Source of the DNA: an uncultured Eubacteriales bacterium
GTDB lineage: Bacteria > Bacillota > Clostridia > Peptostreptococcales > Anaerovoracaceae
Direction: 5' to 3'
Assembly: GCA_900542295.1 (NCBI GenBank)
Contig: UQNJ01000004.1
Coordinates: 1-64,000 of the forward strand
DNA length: 64,000 nt
In this document: piece after piece, positions 9,524 to 18,093 of the stretch
Layout: every line of letters begins with the position of its first letter
Position numbering within the stretch: position 1 is the stretch's first letter
Program-made: the position numbers and the translations under genes
The notes under the pieces: model-generated
What the model was told of the DNA's origin: nothing
Database searches by the model: none
The model's input: the letters and a program-made list of their open reading frames with translations, nothing else

Positions 9524-10312
9524 ATGAATAGTATTGCAATAATCAAAATTCAATTGACAGGTATTATTGGATGTATAAAGAAATACACTTCTGAACCAAC
9601 AATAACAACAATAACAAAATCCTTAAATGCTGCTATGCAGGAGAATAATTACGAAATTATTTTATTTGCTTGTAAAGAAATTGAAAAATGGTATCAAAAA
9701 AATTTACGAGAAATATTATCTAATCAGTATGTTTTTAACCATGATGTACATAAAGAAAATGCTTCATTGATAAAAAACATTATTCAAGAATTGGAAGAAA
9801 ATGAGGATTTCTATAAATCTGAATTGGATTCTTTAAGAAAGCCTGATCGTGAAATGCTATTAACAGATATAGCGTTGGAAAATTTACTTAATAAGTTTCA
9901 TCAAATAGTTATTCAATTACGAGATAGATATGATGATAGAGATACTTTGGATGTGTCGGATGAGTATGATGTTCAAGATTTACTACACTCGTTGTTGAAA
10001 ATATATTGTGATGATATTCGGCCTGAAGAATGGACTCCATCATATGCTGGAACAGCATCAAGACAAGATTTTTTACTAAAGGATGAAAAAATATTAATTG
10101 AAACTAAAAAAACGAGAAAAGGTTTAAACAATAAAGAATTAGCGAACGAATTGATAATAGATATTGCAAGATATACAGCCCATCCAGATTGTAAAAAACT
10201 AATATGTTTTGTGTATGATCCTGAAAATAGAATAAAGAATCCAAGAGGATTTGAAAAGGATCTTAGTAAAACTACAGATGAATTGACAGTTGTGGTATAT
10301 ATTCGTCCATAG
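9524..10312 (+). CDS. Orphan PD-(D/E)XK nuclease-like protein (DpnII/MboI-type domain)
   Basis: A 262-residue protein. The C-terminal 90 residues contain RQDFLLKDEKILIETKKT, the D...ExK core of a PD-(D/E)XK nuclease, in a context like the DpnII-MboI restriction domain found in phage-defence proteins. The N-terminal half is helical and unrecognised. No partner methyltransferase or ATPase is adjacent. The gene is flanked by two strong terminators and is AT-richer than its neighbours, so it looks like a single-gene cargo inserted between the anti-restriction and mobilisation blocks. The start is ATG with AAGAGGA upstream; an earlier in-frame TTG would lie within the preceding terminator. Confidence 0.65.
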   Translation: MNSIAIIKIQLTGIIGCIKKYTSEPTITTITKSLNAAMQENNYEIILFACKEIEKWYQKNLREILSNQYVFNHDVHKENASLIKNIIQELEENEDFYKSELDSLRKPDREMLLTDIALENLLNKFHQIVIQLRDRYDDRDTLDVSDEYDVQDLLHSLLKIYCDDIRPEEWTPSYAGTASRQDFLLKDEKILIETKKTRKGLNNKELANELIIDIARYTAHPDCKKLICFVYDPENRIKNPRGFEKDLSKTTDELTVVVYIRP

Positions 10313-10321
10313 AGAAGAATG

Positions 10322-10364
10322 GCACTTCCTAGGAGTAAAACTCCTAGGAGGAGTGCTGTTTTTT
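10322..10364 (+). terminator. Terminator between convergent genes
   Basis: GCACTTCCTAGGAGT pairs almost fully with ACTCCTAGGAGGAGTGC across an AAA loop, followed by TGTTTTTT. Read from the other strand it could also stop the convergent gene. Confidence 0.85.
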
Positions 10365-10368
10365 AATA

Positions 10369-10746
10369 TTATCTTTTGGCTGGATCGGTAAAATGAAGTT
10401 CGGTTATATCCTTATATTCTGGCAATTGACTCATATAAGGCTGATATGCTTCCAGAATCAATTGCTTTTCTATTGGCGTTGAAATATAGATATCATGGCA
10501 ATGACCGTTGGCTTCTAACACGTCACATGCTATTTCATAAAGTAGCTGGTCACATAATCTCTCCGCAGTATAGATAACTTCCGGTTGCATTACGAAATTA
10601 TCCATATCTTTGGTTATTCCGGTGATCAAAATGTATCCGAGTTTATCGGACCAGATAAGATCTAGGGTTTTGCTGTTCTTGATGTAATCAGAAAAAACGG
10701 TCTTGACTTTTTCGATAGCATCCAATTGTTCTTTTGTGTACTTCAT
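10369..10746 (-). CDS. Hypothetical ICE protein (125 aa)
   Basis: A small soluble protein beginning MKYTKEQLDAIEKVK, with an AAGGAGA site upstream of the ATG. No domain is recognised. It contains a hydrophobic core strand (KLGYILITGI) and is mildly acidic. It lies 100 bases after mobA on the same strand and may be read from the mobilisation promoter. Confidence 0.6.
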   Translation of the reverse strand: MKYTKEQLDAIEKVKTVFSDYIKNSKTLDLIWSDKLGYILITGITKDMDNFVMQPEVIYTAERLCDQLLYEIACDVLEANGHCHDIYISTPIEKQLILEAYQPYMSQLPEYKDITELHFTDPAKR

Positions 10747-10847
10747 ATAGATTCTCCTTGTAAAAATATATTTGGCATTATGCCATAGAGAATTATAAAT
10801 TGTAGAGGAAGCAATGAACAGGTCATATTAGTTCTATCCGTTAGAGA

Positions 10848-12443
10848 TTATAGTTCCAGTTTTTCTTTTTCTTGGGTCTGTTCTTTTCCTAAAATAGTGT
10901 TTACGTTGGAATGAATGGTCTGTAATTCACGGAGCTTTGCGCGTGAAAAGGAGTAGTCTTCATATTCTTGATTCTTTTTTTGTGTCAGGCTCTCTTTTTC
11001 AGCACGGAGATTTTTGAGAGAAGGAATCTTTTCACCATTGGTTAACTGTTTCAATTCTTTGCGGGCTGCTTCGTATAGCATGATTTCTGATTCGTGTTCT
11101 TCACGGAATTTCTTTTGGTTCTTCGCTTTTAAATATTCTCCATAGACCTGTTTGTGAGCAAGGTATTGTCCGCTGTTTTTAATGAGCAGATTGACGGTCT
11201 TGAGTCGATCTTCGGTAGCTTTTAATGAAATACGTTTCTCATCAAAATCAGATTGTGTGGAAGTGAGCAAATGCTGCAATTCTTCTAAAGTTCCAATACC
11301 ATTTTCCTGTAAAAAAGCAAGCGTCTTTGACATCTGTTGCAGATTACCAACCTTGACTTTTTGTGCATAGAAACGATTCTGCTGTGCTTTGATATTGGCT
11401 TCAATATTCACAATGAGACGGATGGATTTTGATGATGGCGTGTGTTTAGTTGCAGAAGATTTAGTCTCAGAAGTAGTAGGAATATTGAGAGTAGGAATCT
11501 TCTTTTTCAGCAGAAAATCTTGAAGATATTCTTTTTCAAAATTAGTTCCGAGTTGTCGTCCACGGATAGGTCTGTCTTTGTCTGGCAATTTATAGCTGAT
11601 TCGTCCACGACTTTCATGTACTGCAATTCCATAATTTTCAAATAGCTTTTTCTGAAATTCTTCCATAGAATTGCTATCATTCAGAGTGGTAATAATAACT
11701 CTGCGAAGAAATCCATTCTCTGTCTCAAATTCTGTTTTGTCCGGAGAAATGCCGGCCTCAATTTTTTTGTTGTTTTCCGAATCAAGTTTTGCCTGACCTT
11801 TACGCTGCGTCCAATATTCTCGGTCAGTGATTCTAATTTTGGCAGGCGATAGTAAATCGACCTGATAGAATTGTTCCCTTTGACAGAGAATCATAGTTTC
11901 CTGTTTCAAGTATTCCAACATTTTATTTGTGGAACGATGTTTATTTCCGGCTTTGGCATCTCCCGGACGTTCCATAAAAGATTGCTGTGGAACATCGTAT
12001 TTTCTGACGCTATTGATAACAATGTGTACGTGGATATTTCCGGCACTATTATGACCATCTGGATGGGTACAAATGATAGTCTGATGACCAGGAAAATTCC
12101 TTGAAGCAAATTCTTTTCCTAATTCCTGAGCACGTTCAGGAGTAAGACCATTTTCATCTTTATCGCGTGGGTCAAAGCTGATGATGTAGTGATGAGCTTT
12201 GACTTCGGAGCGTGTGTTGTTTTTATTAAAGTATGCATTGGTTGATTCACATTCTCTACCGAAATTGAACGGATCACAGTTGAGACCATCCAGTAAATAT
12301 TCTTCACGTGGAATCATTTGGCCATACTCATTCAGAATCGGTTTGTTTGTAAATTCATCATGCTTAAAACAGAGATAGTCCGTTGCTGCATCGTAATTGG
12401 AATTACGGATTTTGATATGTTTAATTATTGCCACGATACTCAC
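10848..12443 (-). CDS. mobA: MOBP-type relaxase/mobilisation nuclease
   Basis: Relaxase that nicks the transfer origin and attaches to the 5' end of the transferred strand. It belongs to the MobA/VirD2 family (PF03432-like). Metal-binding histidines are in HHYIISFDP (84-85) and in the motif H131...NIHVH (H138, H140). The catalytic tyrosine is probably near the N-terminus. Residues from about 330 to the end are a long coiled coil. The start is GTG at 12443, inside the 3' end of mobC (23-base overlap), so the two are coupled. Confidence 0.9.
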   Translation of the reverse strand: MSIVAIIKHIKIRNSNYDAATDYLCFKHDEFTNKPILNEYGQMIPREEYLLDGLNCDPFNFGRECESTNAYFNKNNTRSEVKAHHYIISFDPRDKDENGLTPERAQELGKEFASRNFPGHQTIICTHPDGHNSAGNIHVHIVINSVRKYDVPQQSFMERPGDAKAGNKHRSTNKMLEYLKQETMILCQREQFYQVDLLSPAKIRITDREYWTQRKGQAKLDSENNKKIEAGISPDKTEFETENGFLRRVIITTLNDSNSMEEFQKKLFENYGIAVHESRGRISYKLPDKDRPIRGRQLGTNFEKEYLQDFLLKKKIPTLNIPTTSETKSSATKHTPSSKSIRLIVNIEANIKAQQNRFYAQKVKVGNLQQMSKTLAFLQENGIGTLEELQHLLTSTQSDFDEKRISLKATEDRLKTVNLLIKNSGQYLAHKQVYGEYLKAKNQKKFREEHESEIMLYEAARKELKQLTNGEKIPSLKNLRAEKESLTQKKNQEYEDYSFSRAKLRELQTIHSNVNTILGKEQTQEKEKLEL

Positions 12444-12798
12444 CTGCCATTTCTTTTACATCTTCTCTGATGGATCTTAATTCCGTAATACATTGAAAAA
12501 GTTCTTTTCGTAGCGAGAGATTCATAGCACCGCCTTCGTTGAGATGACGGGCTATCTGATTGAGGTTGCTGCCTATTTTTCCAAGATTAGAAAGAGCAGA
12601 AAGTAATTCGGGATTGTCGAAAACGTTCTCTTTCTTTAAAATGATTCGTTTATTTGTCGCAAGAGAACGGCAATATTCGGATACAGACATTTTTGCCTGT
12701 GATGCTTCGGATTCAATAATTTCGTACAGTTCTTCGGTAACTCGAAATCCGATGAAGCGCTCTTTGACGGGCGGAAATTCTTTCTTTTTGCGTGCCAT
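12421..12798 (-). CDS. mobC: MobC-type relaxosome accessory protein
   Basis: A 125-residue protein with a ribbon-helix-helix-like N-terminus (IGFRVTEELYEIIESEASQ) and the MobC signature LSNLGKIGSNLNQIARHLN. MobC proteins bind oriT and help the relaxase melt it. An AAAGGAGG site precedes the ATG. The gene lies directly beside the oriT-like region and overlaps mobA. Confidence 0.9.
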   Translation of the reverse strand: MARKKKEFPPVKERFIGFRVTEELYEIIESEASQAKMSVSEYCRSLATNKRIILKKENVFDNPELLSALSNLGKIGSNLNQIARHLNEGGAMNLSLRKELFQCITELRSIREDVKEMAGEYRGNN

Positions 12799-12889
12799 TG
12801 AAAATGCACCTCCTTTGATAAGTTGGAAGACTTAGCAAAACTGTGACTGCGCAAGCAGGAACCAAAAACGAGGGCTTGGGGAAGCGTAA

Positions 12890-13030
12890 TCACCAACAAG
12901 TTACCATGTGGAAAAATGATGAAAATTCATTTTTGTTTAACATGGTGGAACTTGCTCTAAGTTAGAAAAAAGCCTTCTACTTTTCAGGTGGGGACGGAAA
13001 AGTAGTGATTTGGTGTGATTTTCTATAATT
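12890..13030. other. Probable origin of transfer (oriT)
   Basis: This is part of a 490-base gene-free stretch upstream of mobC. It holds a nested inverted repeat (12897-12954: CAAGTT/AACTTG, ACCATG/CATGGT, AAATGA/TCATTT). About 22 bases later comes a 48-base block (12977-13024) containing CTACTTTTC, GGTGGGGACGG and TGGTGTGATTTT. An inverted repeat followed by a conserved single-stranded-nick block next to mobC is the usual oriT layout. The block recurs inverted at 33400-33447. No gene is seen in the rest of 13031-13200. Confidence 0.6.
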
Positions 13031-13202
13031 TTTTATAGATTAGAAACACCAAAGCAATGGGGAAACAGGAGATAGAAAAATATTGAAAGTAAATCGTAAG
13101 CTGATGTAATGGACAGTAAGAATTTCCAGTGCTACAATAGTAATGTACAATTGGCATAGCTTGTTGCCTCTTTTTTTTACTCATGACATTCGCAACTCCG
13201 AA

Positions 13203-13291
13203 GTAAAATACATCGGAATATACAATCTAAATAAAATACAATTTTCCAGATACAATAACTATAAGTGTATCGGAAATGAGGTGTATTTTAC
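13203..13291. promoter_or_regulatory. Inverted-repeat operator candidate before an XRE regulator
   Basis: GTAAAATACA (13203-13212) and TGTATTTTAC (13282-13291) form a perfect 10-base inverted repeat, each next to a TCGGA element, with a third ATAAAATACA-type half in between. The right arm ends at the TTG start of the regulator, so autorepression is plausible. Confidence 0.45.
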
Positions 13292-13615
13292 TTGGTTGAT
13301 GAGAACTATATTATAGATAGAATAGAAAAACTTTGTGAGGAGAAGCAGATTAGTCGTTATCGTTTAGCACAAAAAGCGGGGATAGCACAATCGTCGATTT
13401 CAACATTATTGAATCGTAAAAGTATTCCTACTATACAAACTTTGGAAAAGATTTGTATGGGATTGGATATCACCCTTGCACAATTCTTTGCTGGAGATAA
13501 TATGATGCCAGATTTAACAGAAGAACAAAAAGAACTTCTGGCTATATGGAACGATATGGATGAGCAGGGAAGAGCGTTAGCAAAAGCATATATGAAAGGT
13601 ATCATTAGATCATGA
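13292..13615 (+). CDS. XRE-family transcriptional regulator (107 aa)
   Basis: An N-terminal Cro/CI helix-turn-helix (RYRLAQKAGIAQSSISTLLNRKS, about residues 20-42) followed by a short acidic helical tail. The start is TTG at 13292 within the inverted-repeat operator candidate. It lies between the oriT-like region and the lipoprotein gene. Its target is unknown; it may control itself, the lipoprotein or the mobilisation genes. Confidence 0.75.
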   Translation: MVDENYIIDRIEKLCEEKQISRYRLAQKAGIAQSSISTLLNRKSIPTIQTLEKICMGLDITLAQFFAGDNMMPDLTEEQKELLAIWNDMDEQGRALAKAYMKGIIRS

Positions 13616-13665
13616 GAGCAGCCAAATTGTAGGTTGCTCTTTTTATTTTGGGAGAGAAGAACGAT

Positions 13666-14379
13666 ATGAAGAAGAAACTTATTCTTATGTTATTAGCAGG
13701 GTGTATAGTGTTAAATGGATGTGGAGCAAAGGAAAATTCTGAAAGTCATCAGAACAATGGTGTGGAAGAAAAGGAAGAATTTCAGATTGAAGTTGAATCG
13801 AAAATTGAACAAAAAGAGTGTTTCCTTTGTGGAGAAGCAGATGACAGTTTGATGGGCTATTATTCAAAAAAAGAAAGTATAGGAATTGTACATTTGAATT
13901 CATTACACATATCAGAAACGCGAGTAAGAGATTTTGATGATGATGGAAATGAATTGTTCCATCAGAAAGGATCTTCTACAATGAGGAATTCTTTCGGAAA
14001 TGGTTATGGTTCTGTGACGATTAATGGAAATCCAAACAGGGGATATACCAATGTAGATGTTAGCGTGTCGGACAAAGATGAAGTGAATTTTGAACTTCTG
14101 GAAGAAAGGTTGTGCCAGAGTTGTCTTGATACGCTGGCAGATTTTTACGAAGACCAAATTAACTATGGAGACGAAGAAAATAATGGTTGTTCCGGATACT
14201 GTCTGATAGATTTTCAGACAAAAGAATTGTACACGTTATCTGAGCCATATCGTGGTTATACGATAGATGATTATTATGTGAAATATGATATCTGGAAAGA
14301 AGGTGGTAGTAGCGATTGGCACAGGATCAGTGTGTTTATTGCCTATTTGCCGGAGAGAGTACCATCCGTTTATGAATAG
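13666..14379 (+). CDS. Putative lipoprotein of unknown function
   Basis: A 237-residue protein with a lipoprotein signal peptide: basic MKKK, a hydrophobic stretch and the lipobox LNGC (Cys19). The mature part has two CxxC pairs (ECFLCG and LCQSCL), possibly metal- or disulfide-forming. No known domain is recognised. ATG at 13666 with GGAGAG upstream is preferred over a TTG 18 bases earlier because only the shorter form gives a normal signal peptide. It precedes the defence operon but is separated from it by 175 bases with a promoter. Confidence 0.65.
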   Translation: MKKKLILMLLAGCIVLNGCGAKENSESHQNNGVEEKEEFQIEVESKIEQKECFLCGEADDSLMGYYSKKESIGIVHLNSLHISETRVRDFDDDGNELFHQKGSSTMRNSFGNGYGSVTINGNPNRGYTNVDVSVSDKDEVNFELLEERLCQSCLDTLADFYEDQINYGDEENNGCSGYCLIDFQTKELYTLSEPYRGYTIDDYYVKYDIWKEGGSSDWHRISVFIAYLPERVPSVYE

Positions 14380-14473
14380 TTGGAATAAGCCAAACAACTA
14401 GGCATTTCTGTTGCATCCTTAGCATTGAATGATACGAACACATCATTTATCTGCTGAAAACGCAGTTATTTGT

Positions 14474-14501
14474 TTGCAACAAATACGAATTTTGGTATAC
14501 T
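14474..14501 (+). promoter_or_regulatory. Probable promoter of the defence operon
   Basis: TTGCAA and TATACT are separated by 16 bases, about 54 bases upstream of the first gene of the DISARM-like operon. The gene has its own AAGGAG site. Confidence 0.5.
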
Positions 14502-14554
14502 TATCTTTAATAGATTTAAGTTTTGGAAAGACTATTTCATAAGGAGATATTATT

Positions 14555-14803
14555 ATGGCTGTTAGTTATAAAAAATTGTGGAAGTTACTAATAGATCGTG
14601 ATATGAAAAAAAAGGATTTATGCTTGCTAGCGGGTATTAGTACAGCTTCCGTTACAAAAATGGGAAAGGGCGGAACTGTAAATATGGCTGTGATTGAAAA
14701 AATATGTACTGCTATGAATTGTGATGTTGGTGACATTATGGAAATTGTAGAAGATTCAGATATGGAAAAGGAGCTTGGTAATAATGCCATTAACATACAT
14801 TGA
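14555..14803 (+). CDS. XRE-type controller protein of the defence operon
   Basis: An 82-residue Cro/CI-like DNA-binding protein (KKDLCLLAGISTASVTKMGKGG), similar in form to the controller proteins that precede many restriction-modification operons. Its 3' end overlaps the methyltransferase gene by 20 bases. By analogy with R-M controllers (an inference) it may delay or limit expression of the operon until DNA has been methylated. Confidence 0.75.
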   Translation: MAVSYKKLWKLLIDRDMKKKDLCLLAGISTASVTKMGKGGTVNMAVIEKICTAMNCDVGDIMEIVEDSDMEKELGNNAINIH

Positions 14804-16052
14804 TATATTTGCGGGAGCGGGCGGATTATCAGAAGGATTTGTTAGAAACGGTCATATTCCGGTTGCTCATGTAGAAATGAATAAAGAAGCCTGTCTGACT
14901 TTGAAAACTAGAACTTGCTATTATTATCTTAAGGCTAATAATCGTTTGGATGATTATTACCGTTACCTAAAAAAAGAAATCTCTCGTGATGAACTTTATG
15001 ATATGGTTCCAGAAACGTTACTTGATACTGTCATTCAAGAAACAATGAATGCAGGGGGAATGCAAGATTTATTTGTGCGGATTGATTCACTAATGTTGAA
15101 GCAAAATATTAGAACTATTGATGTTTTAGTTGGCGGTCCACCTTGTCAAGCATATTCCCTTGTGGGTAGAGCACGTAGTGCGAACAATATGAAAGGCGAT
15201 CCGAGAAACTATCTTTATCAGTTATATGCAGATGTTTTGGAATATTATAAGCCCAAAATGTTTGTATTCGAGAATGTCTTGGGACTTCAAACTGCTAATG
15301 GTGGTAAGTATTTGACGGATATGAAAAGTCGCTTTGAAGCGGCCGGTTACGATTTGGATTTGAAAGTTTTGACGGCTAGCGATTATGGAGTTTTACAAAA
15401 TAGAAAAAGAGTAATTTTGATAGGGAAAAAACATACAGTTGGCAAAAAATTTGAATATCCAGATATTGAGAAAGTAGGAGAGGAATTCCAGGAATATTTG
15501 GTAAATGATCTTTTATCTGATTTACCAGAACTACAGCCAGGGACAGAAAAATTCAATTATTCTGGTGAACCGACAGAATATCTTAAGAAAACAAAAATAC
15601 GTACAAAAGATGATGTTTTGACGTGGCACGTGGCTAGACCTAACCGGGAGCAGGATAGAGAAATATACAGATGTGTAATACGAGCTTGGAATCAAGAAAA
15701 TCCCATTAGACTAAAATATACAGATTTACCGGAGGATTTGTGTACTCATAATAATAGAAAGGCTTTTTTGGATCGCTTTAAAATTGTTGCGAGCAATCTT
15801 CATACATCGCAAACGATGGTAGCACACATATCGAAAGATGGTCATTATTTTATTCATCCTGATATTGAACAGGCTAGATCATTGTCAGTTCGTGAGGCGG
15901 CAAGAATACAATCTTTTCCAGATAATTATTATTTTGAGGGTGGGAGAACAGCGGCATTTCTTCAAATTGGGAATGCAGTACCACCGCTTATGGCAAATGC
16001 AATTGCAGAAGCTGTAACTAGACTATTGGAGGAAGATAATTATGGCAAATAA
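14784..16052 (+). CDS. drmMII: DNA (cytosine-5) methyltransferase, DISARM DrmMII-like
   Basis: A 422-residue C5-cytosine methyltransferase. The SAM motif FAGAGG is at 9-14, catalytic Cys121 lies in GGPPCQAYS, Glu163 in FEN, then QNRKRVILIG, and a terminal QIGNAVPP motif. The recognition domain lies at about 250-350. The start is ATG at 14784 with AAGGAG upstream; an earlier GTG is poorer. In class 2 DISARM such an enzyme marks host DNA as self. It overlaps the AIPR gene by 11 bases, which ties it to the operon rather than to a separate R-M system. Confidence 0.85.
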   Translation: MPLTYIDIFAGAGGLSEGFVRNGHIPVAHVEMNKEACLTLKTRTCYYYLKANNRLDDYYRYLKKEISRDELYDMVPETLLDTVIQETMNAGGMQDLFVRIDSLMLKQNIRTIDVLVGGPPCQAYSLVGRARSANNMKGDPRNYLYQLYADVLEYYKPKMFVFENVLGLQTANGGKYLTDMKSRFEAAGYDLDLKVLTASDYGVLQNRKRVILIGKKHTVGKKFEYPDIEKVGEEFQEYLVNDLLSDLPELQPGTEKFNYSGEPTEYLKKTKIRTKDDVLTWHVARPNREQDREIYRCVIRAWNQENPIRLKYTDLPEDLCTHNNRKAFLDRFKIVASNLHTSQTMVAHISKDGHYFIHPDIEQARSLSVREAARIQSFPDNYYFEGGRTAAFLQIGNAVPPLMANAIAEAVTRLLEEDNYGK

Positions 16053-18078
16053 ATCATTAGATCAGTTTTATACGGATTTTCTTGAAGAAATACAAATGTC
16101 AGTAGACGCTGATTTAAGCGGATGGAGTATTGATGATTTTTTTACTTCAATAATGTTGGAGTATTTGGAAGAAGCTGGCGAAACCGAAGATTATATTATG
16201 TGCCCATTTAGAGGATATGGATTACAATTAAACGCGTATTCATTATCTGAGGATAATGAAAGTCTTGTGATTTATGTTAGCATTTATTCTGATACGGATA
16301 AACCTAAGACAATTGCACAGGCAGAAATAGATTCGGCTATAAAAAGGGCGATTCAACTCTTTCAAAAGGCAGTAAATGATTTGTATACGTCATTCCAAAA
16401 AGATAACGATACATATGAGTTTGCTAAATCGCTTCACGACCATAAAGATGAGATTAAAATCGTTCGCATTTGTGCCCTGACAAATGGTTTGGTAAAACCA
16501 ATTGAATTCAAAAATATAAATATTGGAAATGCAGAAGTGTCCTTCACCATATGGGATATGGATCGTTTATATAGATGCGTAATGTCAGGAAAAATGCGAG
16601 AAACTATAGAAATAGATTTTCAAGATAAGTTTAATCTTACAATCCCATGTATTGAGAACTCTAATAGTGATAAATATAGTGTTTATTTAGCAATAATCAG
16701 TGGTGAATTGTTAGCGGAGTTGTATGACGAATATCGTGACCGATTATTAGAAAAGAATGTAAGATCGTTTCTTCAAGTAAAAGGCGCTGTGAATAAAGGA
16801 ATACGCGATACGTTGCGAGATGAACCAGATATGTTTCTGGCGTATAATAATGGTATCTCTGTAACTGCAGAAAGTGTTGAGATTGTACGAGACGAAAATG
16901 GTAAACCTTCTATTAAAAGCATACGTGATATGCAGATTGTAAATGGTGGACAAACTACAGCGTCTATATTCAATGCACACAAGGATAAAAAAATAAATGC
17001 TGATTTAAGCAAAGTTTTTGTACAGATGAAAATATCTGTGATTACATCTTCCGATGATATGGACGATATTGTGCCGAGAATATCTGCTTTTGCAAACACT
17101 CAAAATAAAGTTCAGATTGCAGATTTTTCTGCAAATGATCCTTATCATCGTAGAATCGAAGAACTTTCAAGAACGATTTGGGCACCTGCACAGGGAGGCT
17201 TACTGCCACAGAATTGGTTTTATGAAAGAGCAAGGGGACAATATGCAGATATGTTGTCAAGAGAATCCACTACCTTGAGAAGAAAGAAGTTTAAAGAACA
17301 ACATCCATTATTTACCAAAACAGATCTTGCCAAATACGAAAATACATGGGATCAGTTACCGTTTTATGTAAGTGAAGGGGCTCAAAAGAACTTTCGTCGT
17401 TTTACTGTGAGATTGGGCCAGAATAAAGGTAAGTTACCAGATGAACAATATTTTCACAATTTAATTGCAAAAGCAATTTTGTTTAGAAGAACTGAAAAAT
17501 TAGTGTCATTACAACAGTATGGCGGTTATAGAGCTAATATTGTTACATATACTCTTGCGTTTTTGTCATATAAGACAGCACAAAGAATTGATTTGGAAAA
17601 AATATGGAAAGAACAAGGATTAAGTGAAGCACTTGAAAGAGATATTGTTGAAGTGTCTAAAATTGTGCAAAAATTTATTACCAATCCGCCAGGAGGCGCT
17701 AATGTTGGAGAATGGTGTAAAAAAGAAAAATGTTGGAAAGAAATTAAGGAATTTTCATATTCGATTAGCTCTGAATTGATGTCTGAATTAATTTCAGCAG
17801 ATAAAGCACAAAAAGAACAAGCAATCAATAGCATCGAATCTCTGACTGAAGAAGATCAGGCAACTATTGATGAAGCAGCATCTATTTCTGCGGCAACGTG
17901 GTTAGAATTATCTAAATGGGCAAAAGAGACACAGAATTTTCAACCGTGGCAAAGAAGCTTACTTTTTTCTGTAGGTACATTGATTGGTCGTGGAAAGAAA
18001 CCGAGTATAAAACAGTCTGTTCAAGCATTAAAAGTTTACAAAGCAGCATTGGAAAAAGGATTCACAACAGAAGCATAA
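16042..18078 (+). CDS. AIPR-family protein (abortive-infection phage resistance)
   Basis: A 678-residue protein with the AIPR domain (PF10592-like), about residues 200-560. Recognisable segments are LAYNNGISVTAESVEI, MQIVNGGQTTASIFNAH and FANTQNKVQIADFSANDPYH. AIPR proteins occur in phage-resistance and R-M-like loci, often near cytosine methyltransferases and Z1-type ATPases. The mechanism is not settled. It is not a component of the DISARM operons originally described, yet here it overlaps the methyltransferase gene and precedes DrmE by 15 bases. No Z1 gene is present. Confidence 0.85.
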   Translation: MANKSLDQFYTDFLEEIQMSVDADLSGWSIDDFFTSIMLEYLEEAGETEDYIMCPFRGYGLQLNAYSLSEDNESLVIYVSIYSDTDKPKTIAQAEIDSAIKRAIQLFQKAVNDLYTSFQKDNDTYEFAKSLHDHKDEIKIVRICALTNGLVKPIEFKNINIGNAEVSFTIWDMDRLYRCVMSGKMRETIEIDFQDKFNLTIPCIENSNSDKYSVYLAIISGELLAELYDEYRDRLLEKNVRSFLQVKGAVNKGIRDTLRDEPDMFLAYNNGISVTAESVEIVRDENGKPSIKSIRDMQIVNGGQTTASIFNAHKDKKINADLSKVFVQMKISVITSSDDMDDIVPRISAFANTQNKVQIADFSANDPYHRRIEELSRTIWAPAQGGLLPQNWFYERARGQYADMLSRESTTLRRKKFKEQHPLFTKTDLAKYENTWDQLPFYVSEGAQKNFRRFTVRLGQNKGKLPDEQYFHNLIAKAILFRRTEKLVSLQQYGGYRANIVTYTLAFLSYKTAQRIDLEKIWKEQGLSEALERDIVEVSKIVQKFITNPPGGANVGEWCKKEKCWKEIKEFSYSISSELMSELISADKAQKEQAINSIESLTEEDQATIDEAASISAATWLELSKWAKETQNFQPWQRSLLFSVGTLIGRGKKPSIKQSVQALKVYKAALEKGFTTEA

Positions 18079-18093
18079 TTACTGGAGGGTATT

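Noticed and set aside
9404..10312. Longer start for the orphan nuclease
   Set aside because: It would begin inside the terminator hairpin of the previous unit.
14784..16052. Stand-alone type II restriction-modification system
   Set aside because: No endonuclease gene is adjacent, and the methyltransferase overlaps the AIPR gene in the DISARM-like operon.
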